Shown here: positions 24,883 through 36,837 of the stretch, one piece after another
Layout: each line of letters starts with the position of its first letter
Position numbering within the stretch: position 1 is the stretch's first letter
From: Pleurostoma richardsiae
Taxonomy: Eukaryota; Ascomycota; Sordariomycetes; Calosphaeriales; Pleurostomataceae
Direction of reading: 5' to 3'
NCBI GenBank assembly: GCA_030052745.1
Contig: JANBVO010000014.1
Location: 62,001 to 126,000 of the forward strand
Length of the DNA stretch: 64,000 bases
The notes under the pieces: generated by a model
What the model saw: the letters and a program-made list of their open reading frames with translations, nothing else
Told to the model about the DNA's origin: nothing
Database searches by the model: none
Translations under genes and position numbers: made by a program

Positions 24883-26437
24883 CGGACTGCTTGGGACACG
24901 AGTGGCTTTTGCTCAGCACGACTGGCATATTGAGACGAGACACGACGAACATGACGGGCATACAGACCGCGGGAGGAGCCTTCCCCTTGGATGAGCTGTC
25001 AAGGACCTACACCTACCTACGAACCCTCAACGTCCACGCCATATACTGGAGCGTATCACCCCTGCGATCTTCCCCCTGAGTTGAGACTACTGGAATTGGC
25101 CGGACAAGGAAAAAAAGGGACAAATACCCCGGATCAAGGTCACGGAAAAACACAGGACACGGAGAGGGAGGACTCGATAGAGATAAAAACACGGGACTCC
25201 GGTGGGCAATAACAGGACTGCGACTCGATAAAAAACGACAGGAACCAAGGGAAGCAACAGAAAAGGGAAAGGAAGTGTCTACCTTTGGTGCATTACGTGT
25301 TATGAGCCACGTCTCTGCACGTCAGAACGAACTAGACCGATCGCTCCTGTCTTTCTTCTCATCTGAGATGAACCTCTTGATTTCTTCTGCATCCTCTCTT
25401 GGAGTTCTCAGACTTCCTGCCTGTTGCTTTCAGCACGCACAGAGACCACGCAACGGTCTTCGTTCTGCGGGATGCAGTTCACCTTGCGGAGGGGAGTGAG
25501 GGAGGCACCGGAAAACAACAACGGAAAACGAAGTCGGTGAACCCTAGGGCGGGCTGGCGACCTTGCTGGTTCTTCTTCCCCTTTTCGGCAATGGGCGTTA
25601 CACGGAGGGGATTTGCGGACTGTCTGATATAGCTAGCCTACCTAAACTAATGGATAAATGATGGTTCTCGATCTCTGGTTCGAGACCATGGATATGTCTG
25701 CCGTGGTGGATAGAATAACAAATGACAAATTTCTCAACTCTGGATATCTTGCTTGACGTTGATGTACTTTGCTTGCTTGCTGGTCTCATGGTTCGTACCT
25801 CTTACTGCGAGTTCTCCGAAGTGTATGTACCGTGCTCGAGATGTTCTCTTATGCCTACCAGATGCCGCTGTAGAGCGTATATGCCGCTGTCTAGCGCGGT
25901 GAAGGGGAAGAGCTCGAGTAGTGCTTACACAGCAAGCACGGGAAGGCATCTCGTCATGAACAGTGAAAGATGTGAAGTTCCGCGGTATCTGCGTGCCGGT
26001 CCCCGTGCCCGTTCAGCCGCGAGGAGCTGGCTGTGCGACAATAAGACTACAGAAGACTGGGATGAACAATCCAGGAGAGTATTGCGACCATGAGAGGAAC
26101 AAAAATCTATACAGTAGTAATAAATCACCACCCTAGATACGCGAGAGGGGCGAGAGCCATGTTCATGGCAGCTTGACTTCCCGTCCAGCCATCTTCCATT
26201 GCTCTCTCACTCTTCGAAATATGGTACCTAATCTGACACTATGGCGCCCACCGCCCACTCAATAGTTTCCGTCTTCCCACTGGCGACCATGGACAGAGCC
26301 TGCAATCGCCCCCCCATCTAAGTGCCACCTTCCCCTGACTATCTCCAACAACTCCAGAGTGGCGTAGACGGCAAGAAACATTTGTGTGTGCTGAACTTGG
26401 TATGGTACAGGGTTGGTTCGCGAAGGACAAGGGCGAT
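24883..26437. other. intergenic, convergent 3' ends
   Basis: 1.55 kb between the CCCH gene and the acyl carrier protein gene, whose 3' ends face each other. The first few hundred bases are purine-rich and A-rich (25105-25270), consistent with a 3' UTR. No gene or RNA structure was recognised. Confidence 0.5.
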
Positions 26438-27339
26438 TTAGTGAGCGTCAGGCTGGCTCAGGATGTACTCAACCGCCTTGTCGACTGTGGTAGAGGTGAT
26501 CGTCAGTAACGCAACGTTCTTGCTAGCTGAAGTGATATGGGGGAAGCCATACCGCTGTGGATGGTATCCGCGTCCTTGTCGGGGATCTCGATGCTGAATT
26601 CCTGCTCGGCGAAACTCTGGTTAGTAATCTTCTTCTTCCGGAAGATCTCCTCCTTCTCGTCGGCTCATAGTCCCTGCACTGATAACAGAGCTGGGAATGG
26701 CGGGAACGGGACCATCATACCTCCTCGATGGCCATTACAACCTCAACGGTGTCCAAGCTGTCCAGGCCGAGGTCGTTGGCGAAGTGCGCGGTCGCCTTGA
26801 TCTATAGAGCGTCTGTCAACCACATGGTAACCAGATAAAGTTCGACAGAGTGTTTAAGCACGTACGTTGCTAGGGTCGTTGACCTGTTCGGAAAGTGATA
26901 TGGTCAGCAGGGTCCAGGGACGAAGACAAAGATGCCCATGTCCAATCTCAAAGCCATGCTCGCCGAAGGAGACATTGGAGGAGCGATAACACCTCTCTCG
27001 GAAATTTCAACACAGCCGGCATGGCTTTACCGGCCAGCTGAGCAGATATCCGGGCGCAACTAGAACTTGCTGTCGAGATTCGGCAAGAAAGAAACGCACC
27101 TTGTCAAAGCCAGCCAGCAGCGACATGATCCGGCCCTCGACCTCCTCCTTCTTCAGGCCGCTACCCGAGGCGTAGCACCGGATGGAGTTCCAGGCGGCCA
27201 CCCGCGGGACTGTGATGGCACGGGGAGCGAACGCTAATCTCCTGGCGACGATACCGGCGGAAAGAGGGCGTGCGATGGCAGCGGAGGACCGCGCGACGAC
27301 GGCGGCGGCGGCGGACCGGAGGATGGCCGAGCGGAACAT
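26438..27339 (-). CDS. mitochondrial acyl carrier protein (complex I NDUFAB1 homologue)
   Basis: Five exons: 27339-27100, 26883-26866, 26801-26721, 26601-26553 and 26484-26438, giving 144 residues. The first 60 residues are Arg/Ala/Ser-rich without acidic residues, a clear mitochondrial presequence. The mature part contains ANDLGLDSLDTVEVVMAIEE. Its DSL serine carries 4'-phosphopantetheine in this family. The end reads EFSIEIPDKDADTIHSVDKA, then VEYILSQPDAH. The protein serves mitochondrial fatty acid synthesis (lipoate supply) and is a subunit of complex I. Exon 2 is only 18 bases (VNDPSN). A longer in-frame ORF reaches 27567, but the presequence starts naturally at MFRSAILRS. The next gene upstream is another complex I subunit. 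Confidence 0.95.
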
Positions 27340-27782
27340 CTTGGGCGTGGTCTGAAGGGTATTAGAAGGGGAATAGCGGGAAGGACGAAGTGTGGCAGAG
27401 GAAAGATTCCGGTCGAGGCTAGCGGCGGAGGACAGGATCCCAATTGAGTGAGGCAGAGGCAGAGATGGTTGGCTGTCGGATGGGGGAGTTGATGCGTGCG
27501 GTTGAGCTCGGAGTGATGATGATAAATTTCTCGCCCCGAAGGCTGGCGTCCGAGCTCCCTTGCTCATTCCCCGAGCTTAACAGTCCCGTGCTGCATCACG
27601 TGACTCCATCCGCGACGTAAACAACATCGCCGGCGAGCATCGTCAGTGACGGAATTACAAGTTTGATGACGGTCACTGGTAACTGGGACGGCTTTCTGAC
27701 ACAGGGAAGCCTTTTGGTTTATGTTTACAGCCGCTATCTACACTGAAGTTCATTACTGAGTCCACCTCTCTCTCTTCGGCAC
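27340..27782. other. intergenic between the two complex I genes
   Basis: 443 bases holding the 3' UTR of the TYKY gene and the promoter of the acyl carrier protein gene. An in-frame extension of the ACP frame overlaps 27340-27567, but its sequence is not presequence-like. Confidence 0.45.
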
Positions 27783-28865
<1,083 letters not shown>

Positions 28866-29624
28866 GAGCTTTCTGGGGTTTCGGAGTGGAGAGGAGATGT
28901 CGAGACCGGCGAGGAAAATGGAGTCTCAACTGGCGCAGTTGAATGCCGGAGGTACAGGTCGGAGGGAGAGTCCGGGTCGGGACACCGTAGATAGGAAAAC
29001 TCTGGCCTGTTCGCCGTTGACGGGCGCTTGACGTGATGCTTTGCCGGGGGGGCGGTTTCTCGGGAATTTTGGGTCGGATTGATGCGGGTATTACAAAAGA
29101 CACGGTGTGATTGGCCGGAGCTGTCCCGAGGTGGGCGTGACCCGCCACGTGACCCCCTTCTGGCATCTTGCCAGGCGCCGGCCATCGAGGCATTCTGCAG
29201 CAAGTGTCTGTTTTACTACCAAAAGTGGTCATGCTTCTTTGGAAGGCGAGGTGTGAGGACATTACGAAATGAATTATTTGGTTTTGAGGTACAAGGGAGC
29301 ACTCCGAGCGTATCTGCGACATACCTAGGTAGGGACGAAGCTCCAGCTCTCAGCGAACTGGAATGAATAGGCCAAAGAACCGCCTGTGGCATTTCATACG
29401 CCTGAATTCCTCCCTCCCTAAATACAACTAGAGGTGATGATGTTTGACGCTGCAGTCCAGACGTGCTGGCATTCCGTGTGGTATCAGCCTCTAAAGCAGT
29501 GGCAACGCTATCATGCTCACCCAAACCCTCTGACACGCAATACCAACCATGGGGGTATCTTGCCACCAGTCAATCTACCAAACAGTCAAAAGACGCTATC
29601 TTGTAAGCATTCTCGCTGGCTTTC
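28866..29624. other. intergenic, about 760 bases
   Basis: Lies upstream of the TYKY gene and downstream of the polyQ protein gene. It includes the TYKY promoter. No additional gene was supported. Confidence 0.45.
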
Positions 29625-30530
29625 TCAGAAGCTCCTCTCCCACGCGCCCCACCAAACACCCATGTTGGCGGCGACGACCAGGTCCAGCATCTTGAGCCCC
29701 TCGTCATACACGATGAGTTTGCCAAGCTTGGCCCTCTTTCCCCTATTTCCGCCTCCTGCCCTCTCTTTCCCAAGGCTCAGGTCGAAAATCGGTTCCTCTT
29801 CATCATCGCTGTCCGTCCTCGCCCCGCCGCCCTCCCACCCGTCGCTCTCGTCCCCAGACCGGTTCCGCCGGTGCGTCTTGACTAGCCGATCCAGATGCCC
29901 GTGCAGCTCCCGCACCGCGCGCTCCCGGTCCTCTTTCGACCGGAACAGGTCCGCGCTCGGTAGGTTGAAGCGAAGCTCGCTGACCGCCGCGGCGCCGGTG
30001 ATTGAGCTGGACAGGGACCGACCCCGTCGGTGGCCGCTGTGCAGGACGTTGCCATCGCGGATCCCCTGCGCCAGGACCAGTGGGTTGAACCCCCCACCAT
30101 GACTCGTCAAAATGTGTCGGCACCTGAGGCTGCGGCCGCCGTTACCAGTGCGGAACTCGCACCGCCCGTCCCAGGGGCTGGAGAAGACGTAGCCCTTGGC
30201 TTTGAGTCCGGGGCCAGGCTGCGTGATGAGCGGCTGGGGCGACTCCCTGCCTCCTCCCTCATGGGTGTCGCCAGGCGCAGCTCCAGCTCCAGCAGATTCG
30301 ACGGATCCGGCTGAGGCGGTGCTATCGTGCCTACCGTGCCCGCTCAGCTTTGTTACTGGACTTGGCGTTGTTATCGGAGCGTCATCGTCGCCGTCGCCGC
30401 TCCTTGCTGTGTCTGATCGCTCCCTCCGCCTGAAAGCGTGACGGATGTTGGACGTCCACGTCTTGCTGTAGGCCATGACTACCTGCCGCGAGAAACCCTC
30501 TTCAACGACGGCGCTCACTGACGCTTGGGC

Positions 30531-30561
<31 letters not shown>

Positions 30562-31876
30562 GCCACCCCACGCAGGAAATTGGCCATGTCCCTCTCTCTA
30601 TCTCCCGGATCGCCACGCGAGCCTGGTAGAGACACGGCGCTGCCCGGCCGATGGGCGTCGATACCGGGTCTCATAGGGAACCCACGAAACTTTGCGTAGC
30701 CTGAGGCCTCGAGGCGGATGTCGATGGCGGGATACCCGCGCTCCTGGTGGTGGGGATGCGGTGCGCGATCGTCGTGACCACCGACGTTCTCGTTCTCGTC
30801 GAAAGGCAGGGAGCTAGACTGCAGCGAGGAGACCTTGCCGATGTTCCACTGATTGCCGGAGGTCGGGTCGCGACGAATGAGGGTCAGTGCGAAGGGGGTG
30901 AAGCTGTTACGCCGCTTCGGGGGAGACGGTGAGCGACTCATAGGAAGAGGTGTGGTTGCGACTTGGGCAGACTCATCCGTGATGATCGATGGTCTCGGTC
31001 TGTTGCCAGAATGAGGAGGGAGGTCCGGTGCGTGACGTGTCAGCGGCGAGGGTGGCGCAAAGGCGTCCGGAGTTGGGGGAAGCTCCTTCTCCGGGGTTGC
31101 CGGCCGACCCATCGGTCTGGGGCCTAGCGGTCGCCGGGGAATGGGCACGGACAGAGACTGCGTCGCGTGCCCGGCAGGCGGCGGGTGGGCTTGGGGAGGA
31201 AAGCGATCCTTCTGCGGGCTCGGCTGCTCTTCCGGGCTATTGGAGCCTGAGGGCACGTTCGGTCCGCCGGCTCCGACGGGACGCACTGGTGCCGGCGCCG
31301 GTGCGGTCGAGGCCAGTCCGGCGGACGGGCGAGTTTCGAGGTTGGGCACTCGGGCGTTAGCGGGCAAGGGCTTCCGAGGAATGGCCGGGGTAGCTGGACT
31401 GTTAGCATTGCTGCCATTGTCGTTGTCGCTCCGGGCGCTCTCCCCGCTGGCTCTAGGCGTGGCCCGATCCCCGATGGGCTTGGGAGGGGCGAGCTGCTCG
31501 TCAGAGGGCAGATCCAAGTGGACGTAGTAGAGAGAATTGGCGACGTCCTCGCCGGTGACGTTCTTCCTCTGCGGCTTGAAGGGCGACAGGATGACGTCTT
31601 GGCCGGTGCTATGATGTCAGCCGTCGGCACTCGCATTTGTGTATCTGGTATTGATAGCAAGAGACTTGGGGACACCGGGGGGAGCGCAGCTGGAAATAAC
31701 TCACCCCGTGTACCGGGAACTCTGGAGATGTAGAGCACGAGGGCCTCGTGCTTGTCCTCGGTGGGATTGTTGGGGTACTGAGGCGGGTTGGCCGCCAGGA
31801 AGTTGATTGCTGACAGCGACTTGGCCTCGACCTGCGCCGCCATCGAGGACTTTGACGTGCTTGTGTCGTCGGCCAT
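29625..31876 (-). CDS. conserved fungal protein with polyQ tract, function unknown
   Basis: Two exons (31876-31705 and 31597-29625) encode 714 residues. The intron is placed so that VPGTR continues into DVILSPFKPQ, which restores a conserved-looking N-terminal block (ALVLYISRVPGTRDVILSPF, then DVANSLYYVHLDLP). A long Pro/Ser-rich disordered region follows, with TLIRRDPTSGNQWNIGKV and a polyQ tract. Toward the C-terminus is a second ordered block: GYVFSSPWDGRCEFRTG, GRSLRCRHIL, AVSELRFNLPS and LIVYDEGLKMLDLVVAANMG. I recall proteins of this layout in many ascomycetes, often labelled 'oxidoreductase-like'. I see no nucleotide-binding or catalytic motif that supports that label. No membrane segment. 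Confidence 0.72.
30531..30560 (-). repeat. CAG repeat encoding polyglutamine
   Basis: Ten CTG/TTG triplets on the + strand, read as CAG/CAA on the coding strand, give a run of about ten or eleven Gln in the 714-residue protein. Such tracts vary in length between strains. Confidence 0.9.
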
Positions 31877-33234
31877 GTGGGACGGCGCCTCCCCTGTATG
31901 TGGTGGACAGAGGGCCGTTGGAGCCTTGTTGGGCTGACTGGGCGATACCCGATGACGATGCCGGCGATACCTGAGACCTTGCGCAAGACGCACTGGTATC
32001 GAGTCCTTGTGTTCACTGGGGGTGTATGGTGGTGGTGGATCGGAGGTTCGGCAGTTGGTTGCTCTGCCGGAGGTGCGTCACGGTCGCGGGGGGGTGGTTA
32101 TGGGTCAAGGAAAAATGCCCCTCCTTCAGTCCGCTCTGATGTGAGTTGAGAGACGAGAGAGAATCTTGGGATCCGACGTTGAAAGGATGAGTCAGATTGA
32201 CCGGCCAATATAATTGAACACAGTTGCTGTCATGGAGGAATGGAAACGGCCCCTTGCATTTGCAGCTGTCGGCGGCCGGAGACGGCTTTCCTTTTCTCTT
32301 GGCTGCCTCGCGCTCTTCTACACTTTCTGCTCTTTCTTCCTTTCTGCTGTTTGCCGCTGGCTTCCTTTTGGCCACGCGAGCAGCTGTCGTCGTCAGCTAG
32401 CGGGGGCTGAGCAGCCGGGCCAGCCCGCCGCGCCCGTCGTCATTTTCCTGCTCCAGCTGCTCCTATCTTCATCTGCCTGCATCCTCCAAGTCACAGACCT
32501 CACAGCAAAAATCGTCGACGAGAACCTTTTAGAGTCCGCTTGACACCAAAGTCGGTGAGAGTTCCGCCTCGAGGCTGGAAAGGCGTAATGGATATTAAGA
32601 CGGTAACTCCCTACCTAAGTCCCAGTTCCCTTAATTCGCATAGAGACTGCTTAGTTAAAGCGATTTGGGCAGCGGTTTCGACTGTGGATTTGGGGGGCTC
32701 CTAAGCGGGAATGGCGTGCTGCAGCCCTGTTCCCTGCTGAGCGCATCATCAACTGCATCTCCAGCTCAACGTGCAGATCACGGAGGGATAGCAGCTGAGT
32801 TCAGCAGCCCTTATAGGAGGCTTGGCAAGCCTCGAGTGCCCTGAAGCTGGATCCGGCAATGCGACTCGCACGACTGACTACCTGTGTGCTCCGCTTGAGA
32901 TACCTTGCCGCCCTACCGAGATGCTCTAGTTCGAGCACAAACAGCTGGATGTACATTGATGGGTATACCGTATTGGTTTGGACGACGACTTGCCTAATGT
33001 TGATCCGAACAGACTGCTGGACAGCTACACTGGAGATGAAGCTCATGATCTCCTCGCTAGCAACAAAATGACGTGAAGGAGCTGTTTTGTTTCCTGCCGA
33101 ATGTCGACCATACGCCTGCTGCACTCCGACGCTCTCCGCTCCAATTTTGCATCTTCCTTTCCTTGACCTGAGATATTTGAAGCCCTGCCGTATTCTCATA
33201 CTCTCCTCTCCAACAATGAAGGAACATCTCACTT
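31877..33234. other. intergenic, about 1.36 kb
   Basis: Upstream region of the polyQ protein gene and 3' side of the small unknown gene. Short open frames on both strands show no recognisable domain. The 32290-32345 stretch is CT-rich on the + strand. No RNA gene was seen. Confidence 0.45.
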
Positions 33235-33906
33235 CTAAAACGAGTCAAGGCGGTTCAGCAATGCGACACACGTCAGCCCGACCACGACTTCATCCGCCGC
33301 GTCACCATCCAGCAATAGCACCCCTTCGCGGTCCCTGCTGCGCCTCGCCACGAACCGTGCGATCTCTCTCCTCTTCTTCTGCCCATCCTCTCCCGCCGTG
33401 ATCACCTTGAAAAGTCTGCACACACATCTACCCGAGCCGCCTGCCTCCGCTCCCTCCTCCACGTCCCAGAAGTACGGCACACTCTCCTGCACGAACACGT
33501 GTGCCCGCCGGCCAATCCCGACTGGCCGCATCTCGATCTCGTGACTGCTGTGCGGCGAGTCCGCCGGGAAGCTAAGCGTCCAGCACCCCATGGAGAGCAG
33601 CGATGTCGACAGCGACCCGAGGACCCCGCCGGACGCTGCGTCTCCGGTGCGGGCCTCCATCTTGAAGGAGTACCAAGCGGCGCGGGCCAGAGTCATTAGC
33701 GCCGGTTGGGACGCCGCCTTGCTCCTGACCTCCTCGAGCGCGGCGTCGGTGAGCTCGGTGTCCTTGGCGGGGACTACAGCCGTGACGTCGCGGATTCCGG
33801 TTGTGAGGGAGAAGGTGCTGCCAGACGTGCCGATGAAGAGCGTCTTGGTGGGACGCAGCGGCAAGTCTTCGGCCACGGGGAAGTCAGTTGGCTGCAGTGT
33901 CTTCAT
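33235..33906 (-). CDS. small conserved-looking protein, possibly LURP/scramblase-like fold
   Basis: Single exon, 223 residues, starting MKTLQPTDFPVAEDLPLRPT. The chain looks beta-rich: LFIGTSGSTFSLTTG, WTLSFPADSPHSSHEIEMRP, HVFVQESVPYFWDVE and CRLFKVITAGEDG. It ends in a helix DEVVVGLTCVALLNRLDSF. Beta strands followed by one long C-terminal helix recall the LURP-one/tubby-like/DUF6593 barrel, but I cannot confirm that from motif alone. No signal peptide or active-site pattern. It lies alone between two genes on the same strand. Confidence 0.6.
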   Translation of the reverse strand: MKTLQPTDFPVAEDLPLRPTKTLFIGTSGSTFSLTTGIRDVTAVVPAKDTELTDAALEEVRSKAASQPALMTLARAAWYSFKMEARTGDAASGGVLGSLSTSLLSMGCWTLSFPADSPHSSHEIEMRPVGIGRRAHVFVQESVPYFWDVEEGAEAGGSGRCVCRLFKVITAGEDGQKKRREIARFVARRSRDREGVLLLDGDAADEVVVGLTCVALLNRLDSF

Positions 33907-34570
33907 CTTAATTGTCTGTACTGCACGCAGTACGTGAAGGATGAAGGCGCGGTTTGCTTGTGAAGATTCAGGTTCAGTGTTGCGTCCACAACGGAAGGCA
34001 ACCCCTCGAGGATAAGTAGTTGACTTTAGGGCTCGAGCCTCATGGAGCCGAAGACGTCCATTTCATGATGGTCTCACCATCCGTGATGTCACATGAGACC
34101 GCTCTCACCCAACAAGGCCGTTTCGCTAAACGTGAAGATCCCCGAACTGCCGGTTTAGGGTGCGGGGAAAATATACGATGTATACGATCCCCACCACACA
34201 GTTCTCAACGCCAGCTTAGCGCTGCTCAACCCTGAAGGCGGCGCTGGTCTGGAAGGTCGATTTCTATCATCAGACTGCGGCTCGAGCCTTGAAAGCGACA
34301 CACTCTTCTCGCTTCGCGTCCAGGGACAGTTCCAAGCAGCAGGAGACATCAGGAGACCGAAGTAGAAACATCTGTGTCACATCTGGCGCCTTCTTCGAGA
34401 TTGGAGGTATGCTAGGCTGCTCGTGCTGGGAGATTGTTCATCGCTGAGGCCAATGATCGTATGCAACATTCACGATCTCGCAGAGCAAAAGCAAGGAGTG
34501 ATTTCACCATTCCATCAGCCTAAGATCTACTAACCATAGTCCTTCTACCCGATATCACTCTCTTGCTCCC
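33907..34570. other. intergenic, about 660 bases
   Basis: Contains the promoter of the small unknown gene and the 3' UTR of the aspartic protease gene. Nothing else was recognised. Confidence 0.45.
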
Positions 34571-36355
34571 TTAAAGGGCTATCAGCACCCCGAAAACAGC
34601 CAAGCAGAGCATGAGCCAAGCGTTGGCCGTTACACCGCGAACAGAGTTGGACGAAGCTTCCTTGCAGTTACCCTTGTCCGTCGGAACAGCGTCTGTCCCG
34701 TTCCCGATAGCGACGATGTCGGAGCCGCAGTCGGCCGCCTGTGCGAGGTGGACGTTCTGGTTGTCCCAGTCGAACACGGCTGTCACTGTGTTAGCAAAGA
34801 CCCCCAGCTGCGTGCCTCACCTCGCGAACTCAAAAGAGGGTTGTCTTACCATACGCAGACCGGAGGAACGGGGCTACGAATGCCTGTCAGCCAACATCAT
34901 CAAAGCACTCTTCGCGCAGGGAATGTCTACTGACCTCCCAGTATGTACGTCTTCGGGTCCGTCTGCCTTGTGCGGGGGCTCACGTTCAGGTAGCATACCG
35001 TCGTGCCCTGGTACGTGAGCGTCGAGACGAGGTTCTCGTACGACACCCGGATGACCTTGCCCGCGAACCCGACGTCCAGCCCGCCATCTAGGGCGCGCAC
35101 GCCGCAGTCCACCTGGCAGTTCGAACCGTCCTGCGACAGCGTGCCGTTGACGTCGGCGCAGACCTGCTCCTTGATCCCGTCCGGCACCAGGATGTCCGAG
35201 GTGCCGCTGTCGAGCACAGCCGAGATCGATCCGCCGGGCAGGCTGTAGCTCTTGGAGGAGTCGGAGCCCGGCTGCGCCAGGGCCAGGGACTGGACGGTCG
35301 TCCAGTAGCTGCGGTGCATGTCAGTCCATAGGCCCCTTCATCAGTCCGCGGGGATTGGCGCCGCACCCAAAGTTTGCGTACGATTGGTCTCCCTGCGTCA
35401 TCCGGACTGTGAAGAGGGGAAGCTTCTGCAGAGAGCCGGAGAACCTGCCCTTGTCGACACCGCCAAAGATCAGGGAGCCTAATCACCATCGTGTCAGCGA
35501 GCTGGCGCCCTTTTTGGATCGCGGTGTGGTCTCTACTTACCTGTCGAGTTGTCATAGTCCCGCAGGTCGAGCGAGAACGCCCTGCTGTTGATCTGGCCCT
35601 GCGCCGCCATAGTGTCGAGTATCAACGAGTACGGCTGCGTCTTGTTGTAGCCGTAGTAGCCGTCGGGCCCGATGCCCATGATGCCGAGGCCAGTCTGATT
35701 CGACGCGTTGGCGACGCCGAAGATCTGGTTCTCGATCGTGATCCCTGGGACAACACATCAGGCACCACGTTCGAGTATGCTGGCTTCCTTTAGGTGGGGA
35801 TTACCTCCGATGTCGATCGTGTCCTGGTAATAGTTCACGGTGACTTGCGTCCAGTCGCCGTAGTTAAAGACGGACGCCTGGTCCAAGGCCTTCGCCGAAG
35901 AGGACTTCTTGGGGTCGTAGCGTCCGACAGCCTCGCAGCGGTCAGGGTCCGTGGACGCCGTGTCGACGTAGGTGGTATCCCCGTCATCGCTGGCGCGTGA
36001 CGCGGTCGAACAGTCTGGGTCGACCCAGAGCTCGGTCGAGCCGGTATCGACGACGACCTGTGTCTGCTGGCCGGCGATTGTCACTTGTTCATGCGCGTCA
36101 GCACCCGGGAGCAGCTCTTGGACGAAACGGAGGGTCCATACGGTTGATCGTGTAGGTCGTCTGCAGGTTGAACAGGTCCGTAGCCCCAGTGTGGTCGGTG
36201 GCTCTCCGCACGAGGGGGGAACTCTCCTCGTTCCGTCTTCCAACGGGCACATGGACGAAGCCGGGACCGGCAGTCGCTCCGGGCAGGTGTCTAAGATTCA
36301 GCGCCGAAGCAACGGGCAGCAGGGCGAGAAGAGAAGCCGACGTGAGACGAGCCAT
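34571..36355 (-). CDS. yapsin-like aspartic protease, probably GPI-anchored
   Basis: Seven exons: 36355-36142, 36083-35805, 35744-35541, 35478-35382, 35308-34935, 34873-34850 and 34779-34571, giving 466 residues. A signal peptide (MARLTSASLLALLPVASA) and a propeptide ending in VRR precede the pepsin fold. The two catalytic motifs are VVVDTGSTELWV and AVLDSGTSDILV. ILGGAPFLRSAYAVFDWDNQ marks the C-terminal lobe. The protein ends with a Ser/Asn-rich stretch and a hydrophobic tail (WLMLCLAVFGVLIAL), a typical GPI-attachment signal, so it likely acts at the cell surface or wall. Exon 6 is a 24-base microexon. The start was chosen because the signal peptide begins there; an upstream in-frame ATG at 36409 would add a non-signal-like extension. 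Confidence 0.92.
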
Positions 36356-36837
36356 AGCTGCAGCCACTGAAGCAGGCTCCCAAGTGAATTGGAGGTGGTA
36401 TGACAACAATGGCGGAGCCCAAACCTCGTGAGTGTCGGTGCTTGCGCATATAAAGGGGCAAGGGGCATTTTATGGTTAATAATAGAGTCCGCGCCGTTGT
36501 GGTGCTAACGGCTGCAGGATCCAACATCCCCTGCAGATTAGGGACTGTGCCGCAGCTGATGCCTGCTTGGTGCCTAAACGCTAGAGACAATCAAGACTGA
36601 CAGCCCGAGCTCATTACAAGCTGACCACTCATCGTGAGGCAGTTAAGTGGTAGGATTTCCCAACCAGGCGCCGTCAGTGGTTACCAGGTTGCTTGTCGTG
36701 GTGTGTCGTGCCGTGATCCGGAACCACTAGTCTGGAGGATTCTCAAAGGAGCCTAGTCGGTTTATTCGGATCGATTCCCACCAGAGGCTCTATTCTGATA
36801 GACGAACACGTTGGCACAGAACGGATAGGGAGAACCT
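36356..36837. other. intergenic, about 480 bases
   Basis: Promoter side of the aspartic protease and 3' side of the dioxygenase-like gene. A TTTATATGC element (minus-strand sense, near 36448) could serve as an AT-rich core promoter. Weak evidence. Confidence 0.35.

Noticed and set aside
25675-25700. Second tRNA B-box-like sequence (GGTTCGAGACC)
   Set aside because: T-stem pairing fails and there is no cloverleaf around it.
29434-30102. 222-codon + strand frame
   Set aside because: Mostly antisense to the polyQ protein; Ser/Pro/Arg-rich shadow.
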